NCBI GenBank assembly: GCA_030295235.1
Contig: AP026179.1
Span: 248,001-312,000, forward strand
Direction: 5' to 3'
DNA from: Fistulifera solaris
Lineage: Eukaryota > Bacillariophyta > Bacillariophyceae > Naviculales > Stauroneidaceae
Length of the DNA: 64,000 nucleotides
Below are positions 42,191 to 52,481 of the stretch, one piece after another. The notes beneath the pieces were generated by a model. That model ran no database searches and was not told the DNA's origin. It saw only the letters and a program-made list of their open reading frames with translations. Position numbers and translations under genes: made by a program. The first letter of the stretch is position 1; every line of letters begins with the position of its first letter.

Positions 42191-44745
42191 CTATTCTGCT
42201 TTCGGGTGTGGTTTCGGCTGCAGCCTGTCAACCAAAAAGTCCCAGACATTTGGATTATGCTTGTTTGACGCGGTTTCTTTTGTCGAACTGTTTCTGTTCG
42301 ACTCGCTTTCCTCATGGGAGCCGGCATCTTCAGGGCTCTTCTGCCCCTGTTGAGCTTTAAGTAGCTCTTGCAACTGTCTAAGTTGCTCTCTCAATTGTTG
42401 ATTCTCTTCTTGCAAATGTTGCAATGGGCTCTGCATCGTAAATGAGGAATTACAATTCGGAAGACTTGACTGCTCTTCGAGAGGCCGTCCAATAATTCGG
42501 ACACTACGACCCTGGTTACTGGAAAGAAGCGCACTGCTACTCGCGATCGAATCGACATCGTCGTAAAACAAGTACTCCATTTGATGAGCTGGGATTCGTT
42601 CTTCCAATCGTTTCAAGCAATCGTCCAGGGCCCGTTCCATCCGAATCATATCACGAATGGCATTCAAATGCGGCCATGCAGCGATCTGTCCATACTTCAA
42701 ATAGTTTTCCATTTCCGCTTCGGTGGGATTGGCCAGAACTTTCAATCCGATCGTTTGCATCGTTGTAAAACGGGGGACGATGGTCAAGTTGCCGTGGTAC
42801 TTTTGTTGAAAGACTTTTGATATGTCTTGTCCAAAGATATGTGGAAACAATCCCAACCGACTGAGTTTTAGCACACGACCTCGAATATCCCATTCCGCTG
42901 TTTGGAACAACCGCCAGTACAAACTCCGGGCATTGGGATGATGCGCCTTATTCAGCAAGGGGACAATGTGAAAGTTCGTTTGCGACACAATAAACGAACT
43001 AACCGCAAATAGCGTCGCAATGCGCTGAAATGGTAGATCTGCTTGCACACTCCCATCGATCCATTCAACACCATCCACTTCAAAGGGTTCCAATTCGCCC
43101 GTCGAATAATTCTTTGAAATCAGTTTGGTAGGTGCCATGACACCCGGTAACGCACAACTGGCTCCGACGGCACTGGCAATCGTCACATGCGGTGTTGAAA
43201 TATGATTGAGCAACAGACGTTGGGCCGTGCGACCGTTCGCACGACTCGCGCTGACCGTAATGCAAACATGTTTTCCGGTGCGTTCAAAGGCTTCTTCAAA
43301 GGTAATGGTTCCGTAGTAAAATTCACACGTCCGTCGGAATTCGGCACTATCGACGAGTAACTTGTGCTTGAGCCAGTACGAAGCCATTTCCAATAGTGAT
43401 GGAAACCATCGTATGTTTTCTTTTTTCATTCTTCCATTCGACATGTAATCGGTCGAGACGTTGGCCACACAAACATGATCCAAGAGTTCTTCTTGCGTCT
43501 TGATGGCGCACATCTGAGTCGATAACACAACCGTGTAAGAATTAAAGCGTCACAATTTCTCGTACAATCATTGCGTTGTCGTTTGATACGCACCGCCGCG
43601 AGAATACTCCCACCCGACGTCCCCGAAACGACTTTAATATCTTGATACAATTTGGATTCAATCAAGGCACGGATCAATCCCATATGATACATCGCTTGGG
43701 CACCCCCACCGGACAACATTAAGGCGGTCCGACCCATATTTTGTTTCATTTTCTTGACCAACATTAATCGTTCGGCCATGACAGAAGTCGTGTCACTCAT
43801 GGTAGTAGTGGTCTCTTCCGGAGCATTACTAACCACCGGCAAGGGTGCTTCCGCCAAGTAATCCAAAGCCTGATCCACTTGTTCGTAATACGCCCGAATG
43901 ACTTGTCGGGTTGGCACCGAAAGGCCGTACGATCCGGTATCGGCAATACTGCGGGCATTCTCCACAGCCAAATCATCCAAATTCAAATAATTGCGCTTGA
44001 CAACGGAACTGAGTAGATACGAAAAGGCTTTCCAGTGTTCAGGATTCGATGGATTCTGTTGAAAGGCCAAACGGGCTTGTTCGAGTTTGGATGTGATTGT
44101 GACGAGTAATTGTGCCGTCGATTCTCCCAATTCTTCCGCCAAACAGGGATCGTCGGTCACCGTAGTACCAGCATGAAAGGATCGTGACCGGGGATATCGT
44201 TTCTTGGTATGGTTGTTAGGAAAGAGATCTTGTTCAGAGGCATGTCGAGGTAACGCCGTATCGGTGAGATGCAAAGACGTCGATGATGATAACGACGATG
44301 ATGACACTGGCGTGACTTTGGGATGAATGCGTATTTTCAAAAAGTTTTCGTACGTTCCCGCTGCTTGTAACGACTCTCTCCAATAGTGACGTCGTGATTT
44401 TTTGCCACGTTCCCACCAAACCCAATGTAACACAGCGTGACGAATCACGGCGTACGTTTTTAATAACGACAAACCAAAAATATCAAACGCAATCATACTG
44501 AATTGATACATAGCGTACGCTGTTTGTACAATTCCCAACAATATCGAAGTGCACAACCAGAAAATCCACGTTCCCGCCGTCACAAAGAACATGACAAACG
44601 ACAACAACACGGGCCAAAAGATGAGAAGAAGAGCGGTCATGGCCCACCACCAATTGTTGTTGTTGTTGTTGATATTTTGATTCCATGTTTCCAGAAACGA
44701 CCCAAAAGACGCCAACGAATGGCTCCACAATGAGAATACTTCCAT
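42191..44745 (-). CDS. Patatin-domain triacylglycerol lipase (SDP1/Tgl3-like)
   Basis: Two exons, 43594-44745 and 42191-43513, with an 80-nt intron (GTGCGT...GACTCAG), 824 residues. It starts MEVFSLWSHSLASFGSF; the longer frame upstream runs through the CT repeat and is rejected. A hydrophobic hairpin (LLIFWPVLLSFVMFFVTAG and the following span) precedes a DUF3336-like segment (HYWRESLQAAGTYENFLKI). The patatin domain has the oxyanion loop GGGAQAMYHMG, the nucleophile GTSGG (Ser near 377, just before the intron), and the catalytic Asp in EWIDGSVQADLPF. A C-terminal coiled coil (LQHLQEENQQLREQLRQL) follows. This architecture is that of the lipid-droplet TAG lipases SDP1 of plants and Tgl3/4/5 of yeast, which break down storage oil. 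Confidence 0.9.
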
Positions 44746-45324
44746 GACTCTCTCTCTCTCTCTCTCTCTTTGTCTGTCTTTGCACAAGTTCGGACCTTTG
44801 ACTTTCACTGAGAGAGGAAAATGAGACAGAAAGAAAATAATAATAATAATAATAAAGGAGCGATGCGAGAATGCGGGTCCTTCGAGAGAGCCTTGGTTCG
44901 AGAAGTACTCTTGGACGATATTCTTTCCATTGGACACTGATCAAAAAGGTAGTCAGGATGACACCGGCCTGTCAAGGTCTCTGACACTCTTGTCCGTTGG
45001 TCTAGAGAAAGAACGACTGCACGCGCCGGTCGGCACTCTTGTGACGCACGCCTCATGACAGAAAACGCAATCGTGAGGCTACAAAGTCTGCTGTCTCCTG
45101 GCGGCTCCATAATAAGGTGACCAAATTAAGGCCAAGGAGCAATCTTTTAAAAAGCTCATCATTATTTTGTGTAAGGTGAAAGCAGACTAGGAACAGCTGG
45201 CGACGAATAACAGCTTAGACGAAGCAAACGTGGATATAGAGACAAGCCCACTGAGCTTTTTATTGTCAATAGAATGGGAAACCGTATTCCATTCCTTTCC
45301 ATTTTCACTCATTTTCCCAACTTA
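44746..45324. other. Intergenic between lipase and plastid rhodanese
   Basis: Lipase promoter and rhodanese 3' region. No gene supported. Confidence 0.35.
44748..44769. repeat. (CT)11 tract in the lipase 5' leader
   Basis: A CT dinucleotide run ending two bases before the start codon of the lipase gene on the minus strand, so the mRNA reads GA repeats directly upstream of GTCATGG. A nearby (AAT)n tract lies at 44838-44856. Confidence 0.9.
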
Positions 45325-45798
45325 TTAGTTCTTTTCGACAAACGACTCCAGGGCCGCAAAACCCCCCGCATTGACGACATTCGTGTATCCCATTTCCTCC
45401 AAGACTTGTTTGGCCATGGCGGCACGTTTCCCCGCGGCACAATGCACCAAGACGGGCGCTGATTTGTCTCGCAACAAGTTCGAGGCGGTCATTTGCAACA
45501 AAGTAGCATCGGTTGGTGTACACGGAATGGTCACCCATTGATGATTCGATGGGGTTTTCAAATAGCCGGAGGCTTGAATTTCGTCCGCCCGACGGACATC
45601 CAAAATGACCGTTCGTTCGTTCTGCAAGAGTGTTTGAATTTCGTCCGGTGTGGCATAGTTGTCATCACTGCTAGTACTACTACTAAAGAAGAAGTGACGG
45701 TGTTGAGACATGGCGGCTGGAACAAAGGCCGAGACGGAATAATACTGTGTCAAAAGTGATGTCGTTGTAGCGACGGTCAAGAGAGGAATGCGAACCAT
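45325..45798 (-). CDS. Rhodanese-like protein, predicted plastid
   Basis: About 157 residues from the start at 45798: MVRIPLLTVATTTSLLTQYY then VSAFVPAAM, a signal peptide with the ASAFAP-like aromatic site of complex plastids. The rhodanese domain is very close to that at 35.3 kb: ATPDEIQTLLQNERTVILDV, SGYLKTPSNHQWVTIPCTPT, the active loop HCAAGKRAA and EEMGYTNVVNAGGFAALE. A longer in-frame start 222 nt upstream (46020) lacks a leader-like sequence and is less likely. The two rhodaneses appear to be a cytosolic/plastid pair made by duplication. Uninterrupted. Confidence 0.87.
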   Translation of the reverse strand: MVRIPLLTVATTTSLLTQYYSVSAFVPAAMSQHRHFFFSSSTSSDDNYATPDEIQTLLQNERTVILDVRRADEIQASGYLKTPSNHQWVTIPCTPTDATLLQMTASNLLRDKSAPVLVHCAAGKRAAMAKQVLEEMGYTNVVNAGGFAALESFVEKN

Positions 45799-46302
45799 TT
45801 GTTTGTTGTTGTTGTTGTAATGAAAAGCACAAAGATGACGAAAAGAAGAACGAAGGAAAGAGTTCTTCATGAAAGGATGGCAGAGGAAGAATGATCTTTC
45901 TGAGTTCAATTCACTTGAATAACGATGATGATTATGAGCCGAACCAAGGAAAGAAAAAAAATGATGAGAAGGAAGAAAAAAGCCCGCTGGTTTTGCACAA
46001 GAGGCCTTTTCGTCGATCACTCTATCGTTCGGATCCTAAACGAGCCACCGTACCAGTACAGACGATGGATCCTACGTCATCGCATGATGTTTACGTAGGT
46101 GCAAACCATACCATACAAACATGACTAAATGAGTTAAATGAGTCTTACAACACCCCATCGTTGAAGTCGTCTTGCGTGCGATCTTCGCGACGTTTGTTGG
46201 ATCGCACAAAGCAAGAAACGACAGTCGTCAATTACATCCTCCCCGTCTCTCTCGTTTGTTTTTGTGTTCATTTCTCTTCTCCTCCTTTCAAACTACTACA
46301 AA
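45799..46302. other. Divergent promoter region, rhodanese / LHC
   Basis: The rhodanese runs left and the LHC gene right from this 504-bp spacer, which should hold both promoters. No gene supported. Confidence 0.45.
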
Positions 46303-47059
46303 ATGAAGACTGCTACTGCTGCATTGTTGTCGCTTGGTTGCGTCAGTGCCTTTCAAGGACCTTCTGCTTCTGTAAAAAGTCCTCGTTGCCGGCGACGGCC
46401 GCCGAAATCGCTTCCTTGCCCGGCATTAGTAACGAGTGCGGTAACCGAGTGGTGCGTCATTATAGGAGATGTATATTTTCTAGTGGATTGGCTGTAGTTC
46501 TATCGAAAAAATATACTTGTTGTTGTCTTTTGTTGCATATTATTTCTATTTTTGCTAAATAAATCACTCACTCACACACACATACCTTTTCTCTCTCTCT
46601 CTTCCTCTGTCTCACTTTCTATAGTTCGATCCCCTCGAACTAGGACAATGGGCCGATGCTGAATTCTTGCGCAAAGCCGAACTTTCGAATGGCCGTTCCG
46701 CCATGTTGGCCAATGTTGGATGGTTCTGGCCCAAGATTGTCGGTACCTTCGATTCGGACGATGTCACCACCACGGATCCCATTGATGCCATTTTGCAAGC
46801 CGATCCTCAATGGTGGGCCCAATTCTTGTTGTTGTGTGGTGTCATTGAAGGTGTCAAGTACCGTGCCGAATTGGAAGGCAAGAGTTACACGGGAGATGGT
46901 CCGGCTGCCATTGACTGGGCCAAGCAGTGGGACAAGTTGGATAAGACCAAGAAAGCCGATATGCGTTTGAAGGAATTGAAGAATGGACGTTTGGCCATGA
47001 TTGGTTTCGCTTCCTATGTCGCGGCGTACTTTATTCCGGGATCGGTTCCGGCGCTTTAA
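46303..47059 (+). CDS. Divergent light-harvesting chlorophyll protein, one frameshift
   Basis: Exons 46303-46451 and 46625-47059 with a 173-nt intron (GTGCGT...TCTATAG), about 194 residues. The leader MKTATAALLSLGCVSAFQGP carries the SAF plastid motif. One A is missing in the A5 run at 46376-46380; A6 gives VKKSSLPATAAEIASLPGIS instead of an Arg/Pro-rich dead end. The mature protein has FDPLELGQWADAEFLRKAEL, the chlorophyll-binding helices with LSNGRSAMLANVGW and LKELKNGRLAMIGFASYVAA, and QADPQWWAQFLLLCGVIEGV between. ExxxxR-type chlorophyll ligands are present in both helices. It is more distant from the FCP at 7.2 kb than usual paralogues, perhaps an Lhcr-type or other minor antenna protein; the subgroup is not resolved. 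Confidence 0.87.
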
Positions 47060-47330
47060 AAATCATAAGTCTTGATATGATTAAGATCGTAAAACACCGA
47101 ATTCTAATTAGAAAGAGGAGGGTTTTTTTATGAGAATAGCACAGTCCATTTTCGTAGCTTGCTTCGATCATACCTATACCGTGATAGAAAGAGTTCTACT
47201 ACTGTTCTTGATGAGAATGATTGATTATCCCGTTAATGCTATTCAAATCAAGACATCGTGTGTGTGTTTTTAATGGTGAATGTTCACGAGTTTTTTTTCG
47301 AACACCTTTTTCATCCATCCGTTCACTCTT

Positions 47331-47867
47331 CTATCCTTCCGTTACACACGCGTAACACTCGACATGATTCGTGAAGTAATCATCACTGGCCACAATCGGA
47401 CCCGTCCCGACATCATCTAAAACTGCCGTGAAGCCCGTTTGACACATGTTCCACGCGACGGACTCATTTTCCAACAACACAAAACAGTCTTGTGTTGCGG
47501 AATCGTATTCGTAGCCGACGACCTCACTTTGTTCCGACGCCGCTTTCTGACATTCGATCTTCGTCAAGTTCGTGTTGGCGGAACAATACGGATACGATTG
47601 ACCAATACGATCGACGCAATACCCATTTCCGACTTTGTCAGAGCAAGAGCGTAAGAGACGGTCACCCGCCGAGGTGGAGCTACAGGAGAGGGCGTTTAAC
47701 GAAAAAAGAGAGGGTTCTATCGCGAGAATCGGCGCTGCCGGAAGTCGATAGCGAAAAGACACTGTAAGAACCAAGAAAAAAAGCCAAGCATCGAAAAGTA
47801 CGTACTAAAGATACTAGAACTCACCGAGGCACAAAGTAAGTAACGGGATAGCTGCTTGTAATCTCAT
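47331..47867 (-). CDS. Small secreted cysteine-rich protein A
   Basis: Exons 47825-47867 and 47331-47761 with a 63-nt phase-1 intron (GTGAGT...TCTTACAG), 157 residues. The signal peptide MRLQAAIPLLTLCLV is encoded mostly by exon 1. After a Ser/Pro stretch comes a domain with eight Cys: RSCSDKVGNGYCVDRIGQSY, PYCSANTNLTKIECQKAASE, QDCFVLLEN, NMCQTGFTAVLDDVGTGPIV, and VECYACVTEG at the C terminus. The two paralogues at 48.4-48.9 kb and 51.5-52.0 kb share the intron position and phase, the NG-x-C, CQ-x-A, GTGP and C-x-x-C features. Function unknown; extracellular. Confidence 0.75.
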
Positions 47868-48369
47868 GGTTGAAGAAATGAAAAATCAATCAACAATACA
47901 AAGTATTCATTCCGTTCGGATCGCCGTCCCAGAAAGTTTTATGAGCGTTGAAGAGAGACATTCTCTTTTCCGTGTATTGGCGATCCTCCCTCTCCGCTTT
48001 TAAAGGAAAGGTGAGCTAAGCGTAGAAAAGTCATGGTCTAACGGTTTATCTTCTTCAATACCTGGTACATCAGAATTATTGCTGTTTTCTGTTATGTTGT
48101 AATGCTCTGCTGTTTTATGTCACGCGTTGATCGCATCGCGGCGGGGCGGACACAATAGGGTTCATGCAATATACAAAGACGATGACGGCTTTCACGGGAC
48201 TCAACTGTAGTTGACTAGTTGAGTCAATTTACGTTGCTTTTGAAACAGAGTTCTGGTAAAAGATGATATACTCCAAGGATGCTTGCGTTCGAATTGACCT
48301 CACCTTAGTGAACATAATAGCTATAGAAGATCCTATTTAATTTTGACGGATTTATTTTCGTTAGACGAC
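47868..48369. other. Intergenic, TACCTGGTA word
   Basis: Promoter of protein A and 3' end of protein B. TACCTGGTA at 48059-48067. No gene supported. Confidence 0.4.
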
Positions 48370-48914
48370 TCATTCATCAATGCATTTGTAGCACACTTCA
48401 TTGCTGACAGGATAGTCAAAAAATCCTGTGACCGGACCCGTTCCTTGAAGGGATCCATCGGACACCTTGTTGTATCCATCCGGGCATGAGAACTCAAACG
48501 CGACATCAAAGAACAAACCACATCCAACATCACCGGACCATGTGCCGTGAGAAAGCCCAACCGCATCGGTCTTGTCCACGGCCGCCTGCTGACAATCTTC
48601 CAAAGTCATTCCTGTTTTGACACAATTGGGATAGACCGAGTCTGAACCGGTACAAAGACCATTTCCCACGAAGGTGTTGCATGTGCGGGTGTTATCCGGG
48701 GAATCAACGGGTTTATCATCATCATCTCCTCCACCAAAGATAGTGTCACAGATCCCCTGTCTGCGTGAAAAGAGGGACTCGTTCACTGCCACAGCGGATC
48801 CTGACAACAAGCATTGAGAGTGTGAGTCTTTTGGTAACGAGTTGAATGATTGACAGCAAAAAGCATCTTACCGAGGAACAAAGACAAAAGGGAGATAGGG
48901 GTACGCAGCATCAT
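48370..48914 (-). CDS. Small secreted cysteine-rich protein B
   Basis: Exons 48872-48914 and 48370-48800 with a 71-nt phase-1 intron (GTAAGA...TTGTCAG), 157 residues. The start at 48914 (MMLRTPISLLSLFLG) gives a 43-nt first exon, equal to that of protein A; an ATG at 48923 is an alternative. The mature part has an acidic GGGDDDDKPVDSPDN linker, TCNTFVGNGLCTGSDSVYPN, TLEDCQQAAVDKTDAVG, FSCPDGYNKVSDGSLQGTGP and EVCYKCIDE. Same order of Cys as proteins A and C. Predicted extracellular; no enzyme motif. A and B are arranged head-to-tail on the same strand, so a tandem duplication is likely. Confidence 0.78.
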
Positions 48915-50100
48915 TAGATCCATAGAGAGATTGGTGTCACTGTATGGAAAATGAAAAATGTGACTTCAAAACAATGGACGCCAATAATTGTTATTCGTCT
49001 TTTTCGATGGATGATGGATGTTTTCGGGTAAGAAGTCATTCGAGACATTAACAGATTACACAATAGTCATTGGTCATCGTTCTCCGTTTCTCTATGATCT
49101 ATTTTGTCAAGAGATAGTTTTATCAGTCAGCGTCCGGCTATCTTAACTTCAATACGCAACGGAAAAAAGTTACTTTGAAATCAAGGTACGTTGTCTTTTT
49201 CGATTAGTCGTCTGTCATCTGGGATGTTCCGATATGAAAGTAGAAACGCGTCGTCACTCGTCACTCGACACTCGACACCCTTCATAAACGGACGTTCCTG
49301 TGTATTCAGTACTACATACACAGAACAAGCTAGAGAGAAAAAAAAATGAACATACCTTATCTTCCTGGTTTGCATTCCTGTAACCGGTAACTTGCAGCGA
49401 GAAACTTTTTGTAGGTACCAGTAGAGAGTAGAGCCACAGTGCAATTGCTGGTTGCTGCTAGCTGCATTCTCTCTAGCTGGACTCTTGTTGAAGCTTGTGC
49501 GGTGCACCTTGCAAAGAGTATAATGACGTCTTGCTGTCATCATTCTTGATTTTGATTCGACTACGGATTACGGAATACCTTCTTTTCAATCGCATAGCTA
49601 AATGCTAAATGCAAAATGCTGATCGCATATCGCATAGCAAAGCCTTTTTCTTGGGCCTTGTGTCTTACATGATTGCATTGGAGGTTGCATTCTTGATGGG
49701 ACAATGGACTCACGTGGATCGGGGCCATCAAAAACTGGACGAAGGTTCCGCTCACGAACTGCAAAACTTACGTTGTGATTAACATCATGATCATTATTAT
49801 TTCTAATGCTATCGTCAAGACTCAGCATTTAGGACGGATTAACTTACAAACGTTGTTACTTGGAAAAAGCAGTTGATAATTTATACATTGATACGACGAC
49901 CACCACGAATAAATAATCTCGAATGCCTTGGTAGGTACGTCCGTCGCTCGTTGCTGCGAAGGCGTCTATAAGGCGCGAAGCGACGTCGTCAACACAAACA
50001 ATAAATGCAATTGAAAGTGCTCAAACAAGAAGTCTGTTTTAGCGACGGGATGTACATTTGATTGAATCATTTTTGTTCGTCTAAACATTGACAAAGAAGC
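48915..50100. other. Intergenic, small direct repeats
   Basis: About 1.2 kb. Minus-strand frames of 60-120 codons (49181-49543, 49561-49828) have no domain or signal and are not called. Short tandem repeats of CGTCACT/CGACACT occur near 49252-49279. The right end carries the FHA gene promoter. Confidence 0.4.
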
Positions 50101-50889
50101 ATGACAGATCGCGGCAAGAAGACACGATGGGGATTATCGGGTGGCGCAACGACTAACAATCCTTCGATCAGCGACGAGGAGGCGTTGCAAGCACTCTTGT
50201 CTTCGGCACAAGCGCACAAAGACCAGTGCAGCCGAGAAACGGATGCTATGCGACGACGCTGTGATGATACAAGGAAGAAACGTCCTCGCGAAGAAACGAC
50301 GAAAACGAATGAGAATGAAGCAAAAGACAATTACTACGGACCGACCAGTCGTTCGAATACTAGCGACAATTCACACGTCGACAAAAACGACGATAATGCT
50401 CCGATGGACAAACAAAAAGCAAATTTCGGTTTATCCGGTGCACTCACGAAGGATTCTCGTACCGGAAACATTTACAAGGGAGTGTTACTGAAATTTCAAG
50501 AACCTCCGGAAGCTCGAACCCCCAATACATTGTGGAGGTTTTATGTCTTCAAAGAAGACAATCCGGATCCCATTGAAACCTTGCATGTCTCCAAACAAAG
50601 TGCTTTTTTGATTGGTCGTAATGCGGAGATTGCGGACATTGTTGTGCAACATCCTTCGTGCAGTTCACAACACGCAGTGCTGCAATATCGTGCCCTACCG
50701 CGGGAGGATGGTCGTTTGCACTGTCAGCCGTATCTGCTGGACCTTGAATCGACCAACGGGACTTTTCTGAATGGAGTGCGGATCGATGCGGCGCGGTATT
50801 ATCAACTCAAAAAGGGGGATGTTTTGAAATTTGGGGCGTCGACGCGTGAATATGTGTTGCTGACGGCGAATACGAAAACCATCAAGTAG
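50101..50889 (+). CDS. SNIP1/DAWDLE-type FHA domain protein
   Basis: 262 residues, intact single exon. The N-terminal half is basic and disordered, with RKKRPREETTKTNENEAK. A conserved block NFGLSGALTKDSRTGNIYKG then leads into PPEARTPNTLWRFYVFKEDN and a FHA domain (about 155-255): SAFLIGRNAEIADIVVQHPS, SSQHAVLQYR, LLDLESTNGTFLNGVRIDAA, YQLKKGDVLKFGASTREYVL. The combination and length match SNIP1 (human), DAWDLE (plants) and Pml1 (yeast), which act in pre-mRNA splicing (RES complex) and small-RNA biogenesis; FHA domains bind phosphothreonine. Nuclear location expected. Confidence 0.9.
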   Translation: MTDRGKKTRWGLSGGATTNNPSISDEEALQALLSSAQAHKDQCSRETDAMRRRCDDTRKKRPREETTKTNENEAKDNYYGPTSRSNTSDNSHVDKNDDNAPMDKQKANFGLSGALTKDSRTGNIYKGVLLKFQEPPEARTPNTLWRFYVFKEDNPDPIETLHVSKQSAFLIGRNAEIADIVVQHPSCSSQHAVLQYRALPREDGRLHCQPYLLDLESTNGTFLNGVRIDAARYYQLKKGDVLKFGASTREYVLLTANTKTIK

Positions 50890-51498
50890 GAATGGCAGCT
50901 TCGTTGAGTGGATGATCGCTTGACGACGGTTTCAAAAGCTGCATTTTCGGCATCTATTAAAGAAAATATTCGATGATCGAGTGCACAAAACGTTTGGCGT
51001 AACCATGAGCGATCTCTCCGCGAACAAGTCTTTCTGATAAATAAAATGGGGATGTTGTAGCCCCCTACCGGTACCTGCATGACTTGAGTTGCATTCGCGA
51101 TGGCGAAATTCCTCCCTGCTTTGTAACTGAGGGTGCGGTACCTGGTACCAGGTAATAAGCACGTACTGAAATGTCATGACTGGATGCTTTGTGATTTGGG
51201 TCACGGTTACTTTCATTCATGCGGCATACTTGGCGTTTTGAATCCTGATTGATGATGATTCATCAGTGCATCATCGATCATAATAATTCTGTATATTGAT
51301 CAAATATGCGAAAGACCAAGCGCATTCAATATATATTTTCCCGAAAAAAAGTTTTTTATCAATAGTATCACTTCAGAATCTGTCTTGGAAAGCTTGTTCT
51401 ACATTGGCGACCATCCATTCGAACGCTCGCCAATTACAAAGTATTAATCCGATTGAGTTTGCTCGTTCATTTCCACCAACTTTTTCCTCGCCTTGATC
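50890..51498. other. Intergenic with palindromic GGTACCTGGTACCAGGTA
   Basis: No gene supported. The region around 51067-51165 is rich in GTACC words: accggtacctgc at 51067-51078, and two overlapping copies of the TACCAGGTA word in opposite directions at 51139-51154. Confidence 0.45.
51139..51154. promoter_or_regulatory. Overlapping inverted TACCTGGTA/TACCAGGTA pair
   Basis: TACCTGGTACCAGGTA is a perfect 16-bp palindrome containing the intergenic 9-mer in both directions. It is the strongest of the 11 sites discussed in the findings. Whether it binds a protein or is part of a short mobile sequence is unknown. Confidence 0.35.
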
Positions 51499-52011
51499 AT
51501 GCGCGCTTCTTTCTTTCTTCTTCCCTGGATTTTCGGTAAGCTTATTACTCTACTGGGAACCAATATTATTTCACACAAGTTAATTTCACTTTCTCGTTCA
51601 TTTTGAAAAGGATGCCCTACAATGAGTTGGGGAATTCATGATTCCCTCTTTGGTCGCGAAGGAATCTTTTGTGGTAATAATAGAGGAGAAGATAACACTC
51701 GCTCGTGTTCGAGACAAGTTGGACTGGGTCTTTGCTTGGATGCTCAGATGAAATACTACCCAAACTGCTTTGCTGTCGGTGTCACAATTGACGATTGTCA
51801 GCAGGTAGCGACCAGCCAGAAGAATGCGATTGGCTGGGAATATTTTCGCGATGAAGATGTGTGCAATATATTGTATGATGCAACCGCAGCGTTCAGTTGT
51901 CCACCCAAGTTTGTAAAAAATGATGACCCGACATTAGAAGGAACGGGCCCCATTGATGATAGTGATGATGATACGCAATTTAGGGAGATTTGCTACACAT
52001 GTAGCAATTAG
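51499..52011 (+). CDS. Small secreted cysteine-rich protein C
   Basis: Exons 51499-51535 and 51611-52011 with a 75-nt phase-1 intron (GTAAGC...TGAAAAG), 145 residues. The first exon gives MRASFFLLPWIF, the hydrophobic core of a signal peptide. The mature part reads GEDNTRSCSRQVGLGLCLDA, YPNCFAVGVTIDDCQQVATS, FSCPPKFVKNDDPTLEGTGP and EICYTCSN. Homologous to proteins A and B but on the opposite strand, with the FHA gene between. The middle Cys pair is at the same spacing as in B, so B and C are the closer pair. Function unknown, extracellular. Confidence 0.76.
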
Positions 52012-52481
52012 GTCTGGCGTAACTGAAAGTCAGTTAGTAAATAAGACAACTGCGTAGTAGAGGACAACTTTTCCCTTCTTGTATTCGTCGTTTTTCTGGC
52101 CTTTTCATCATATCATCATGATCCAAATAAGGCAAACGATTGAAACGGCGATTCGCATAGGCGATGCACCATTGCGGAAAGTACACCATGGATATCACTC
52201 AACTAATGTATCTGCATTGCTAACGCAGTCATCCACCACAAAAACTAAAATCACAGGCAAAGCCGTGGCATTGGTAACACGCTATTAAAGAATGTGTCGA
52301 ATAGACACGAAGTAGCCGCTATCTGTCGCTTTGGGTAGCTCGTACTGCACTTTGCTTGCCTTTGAAATCTTTAAGTGGGCTCGGTGTAAGTGATACTCAA
52401 GACACTTGATATAATGAACCCAGCTTTTAGAGTCGGTCAACTTGTCAAACACAATTTTAATCACAGGGAGCTCTATGAACA
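52012..52481. other. Convergent spacer, no feature seen
   Basis: 3' ends of protein C and of the Ser-rich gene. A minus-strand 91-codon frame (52285-52560) overlaps the neighbouring gene and is a shadow. Confidence 0.35.

Noticed and set aside
49181-49828. Short minus-strand frames between protein B and the FHA gene
   Set aside because: Start codons without leaders, repeat-derived composition.
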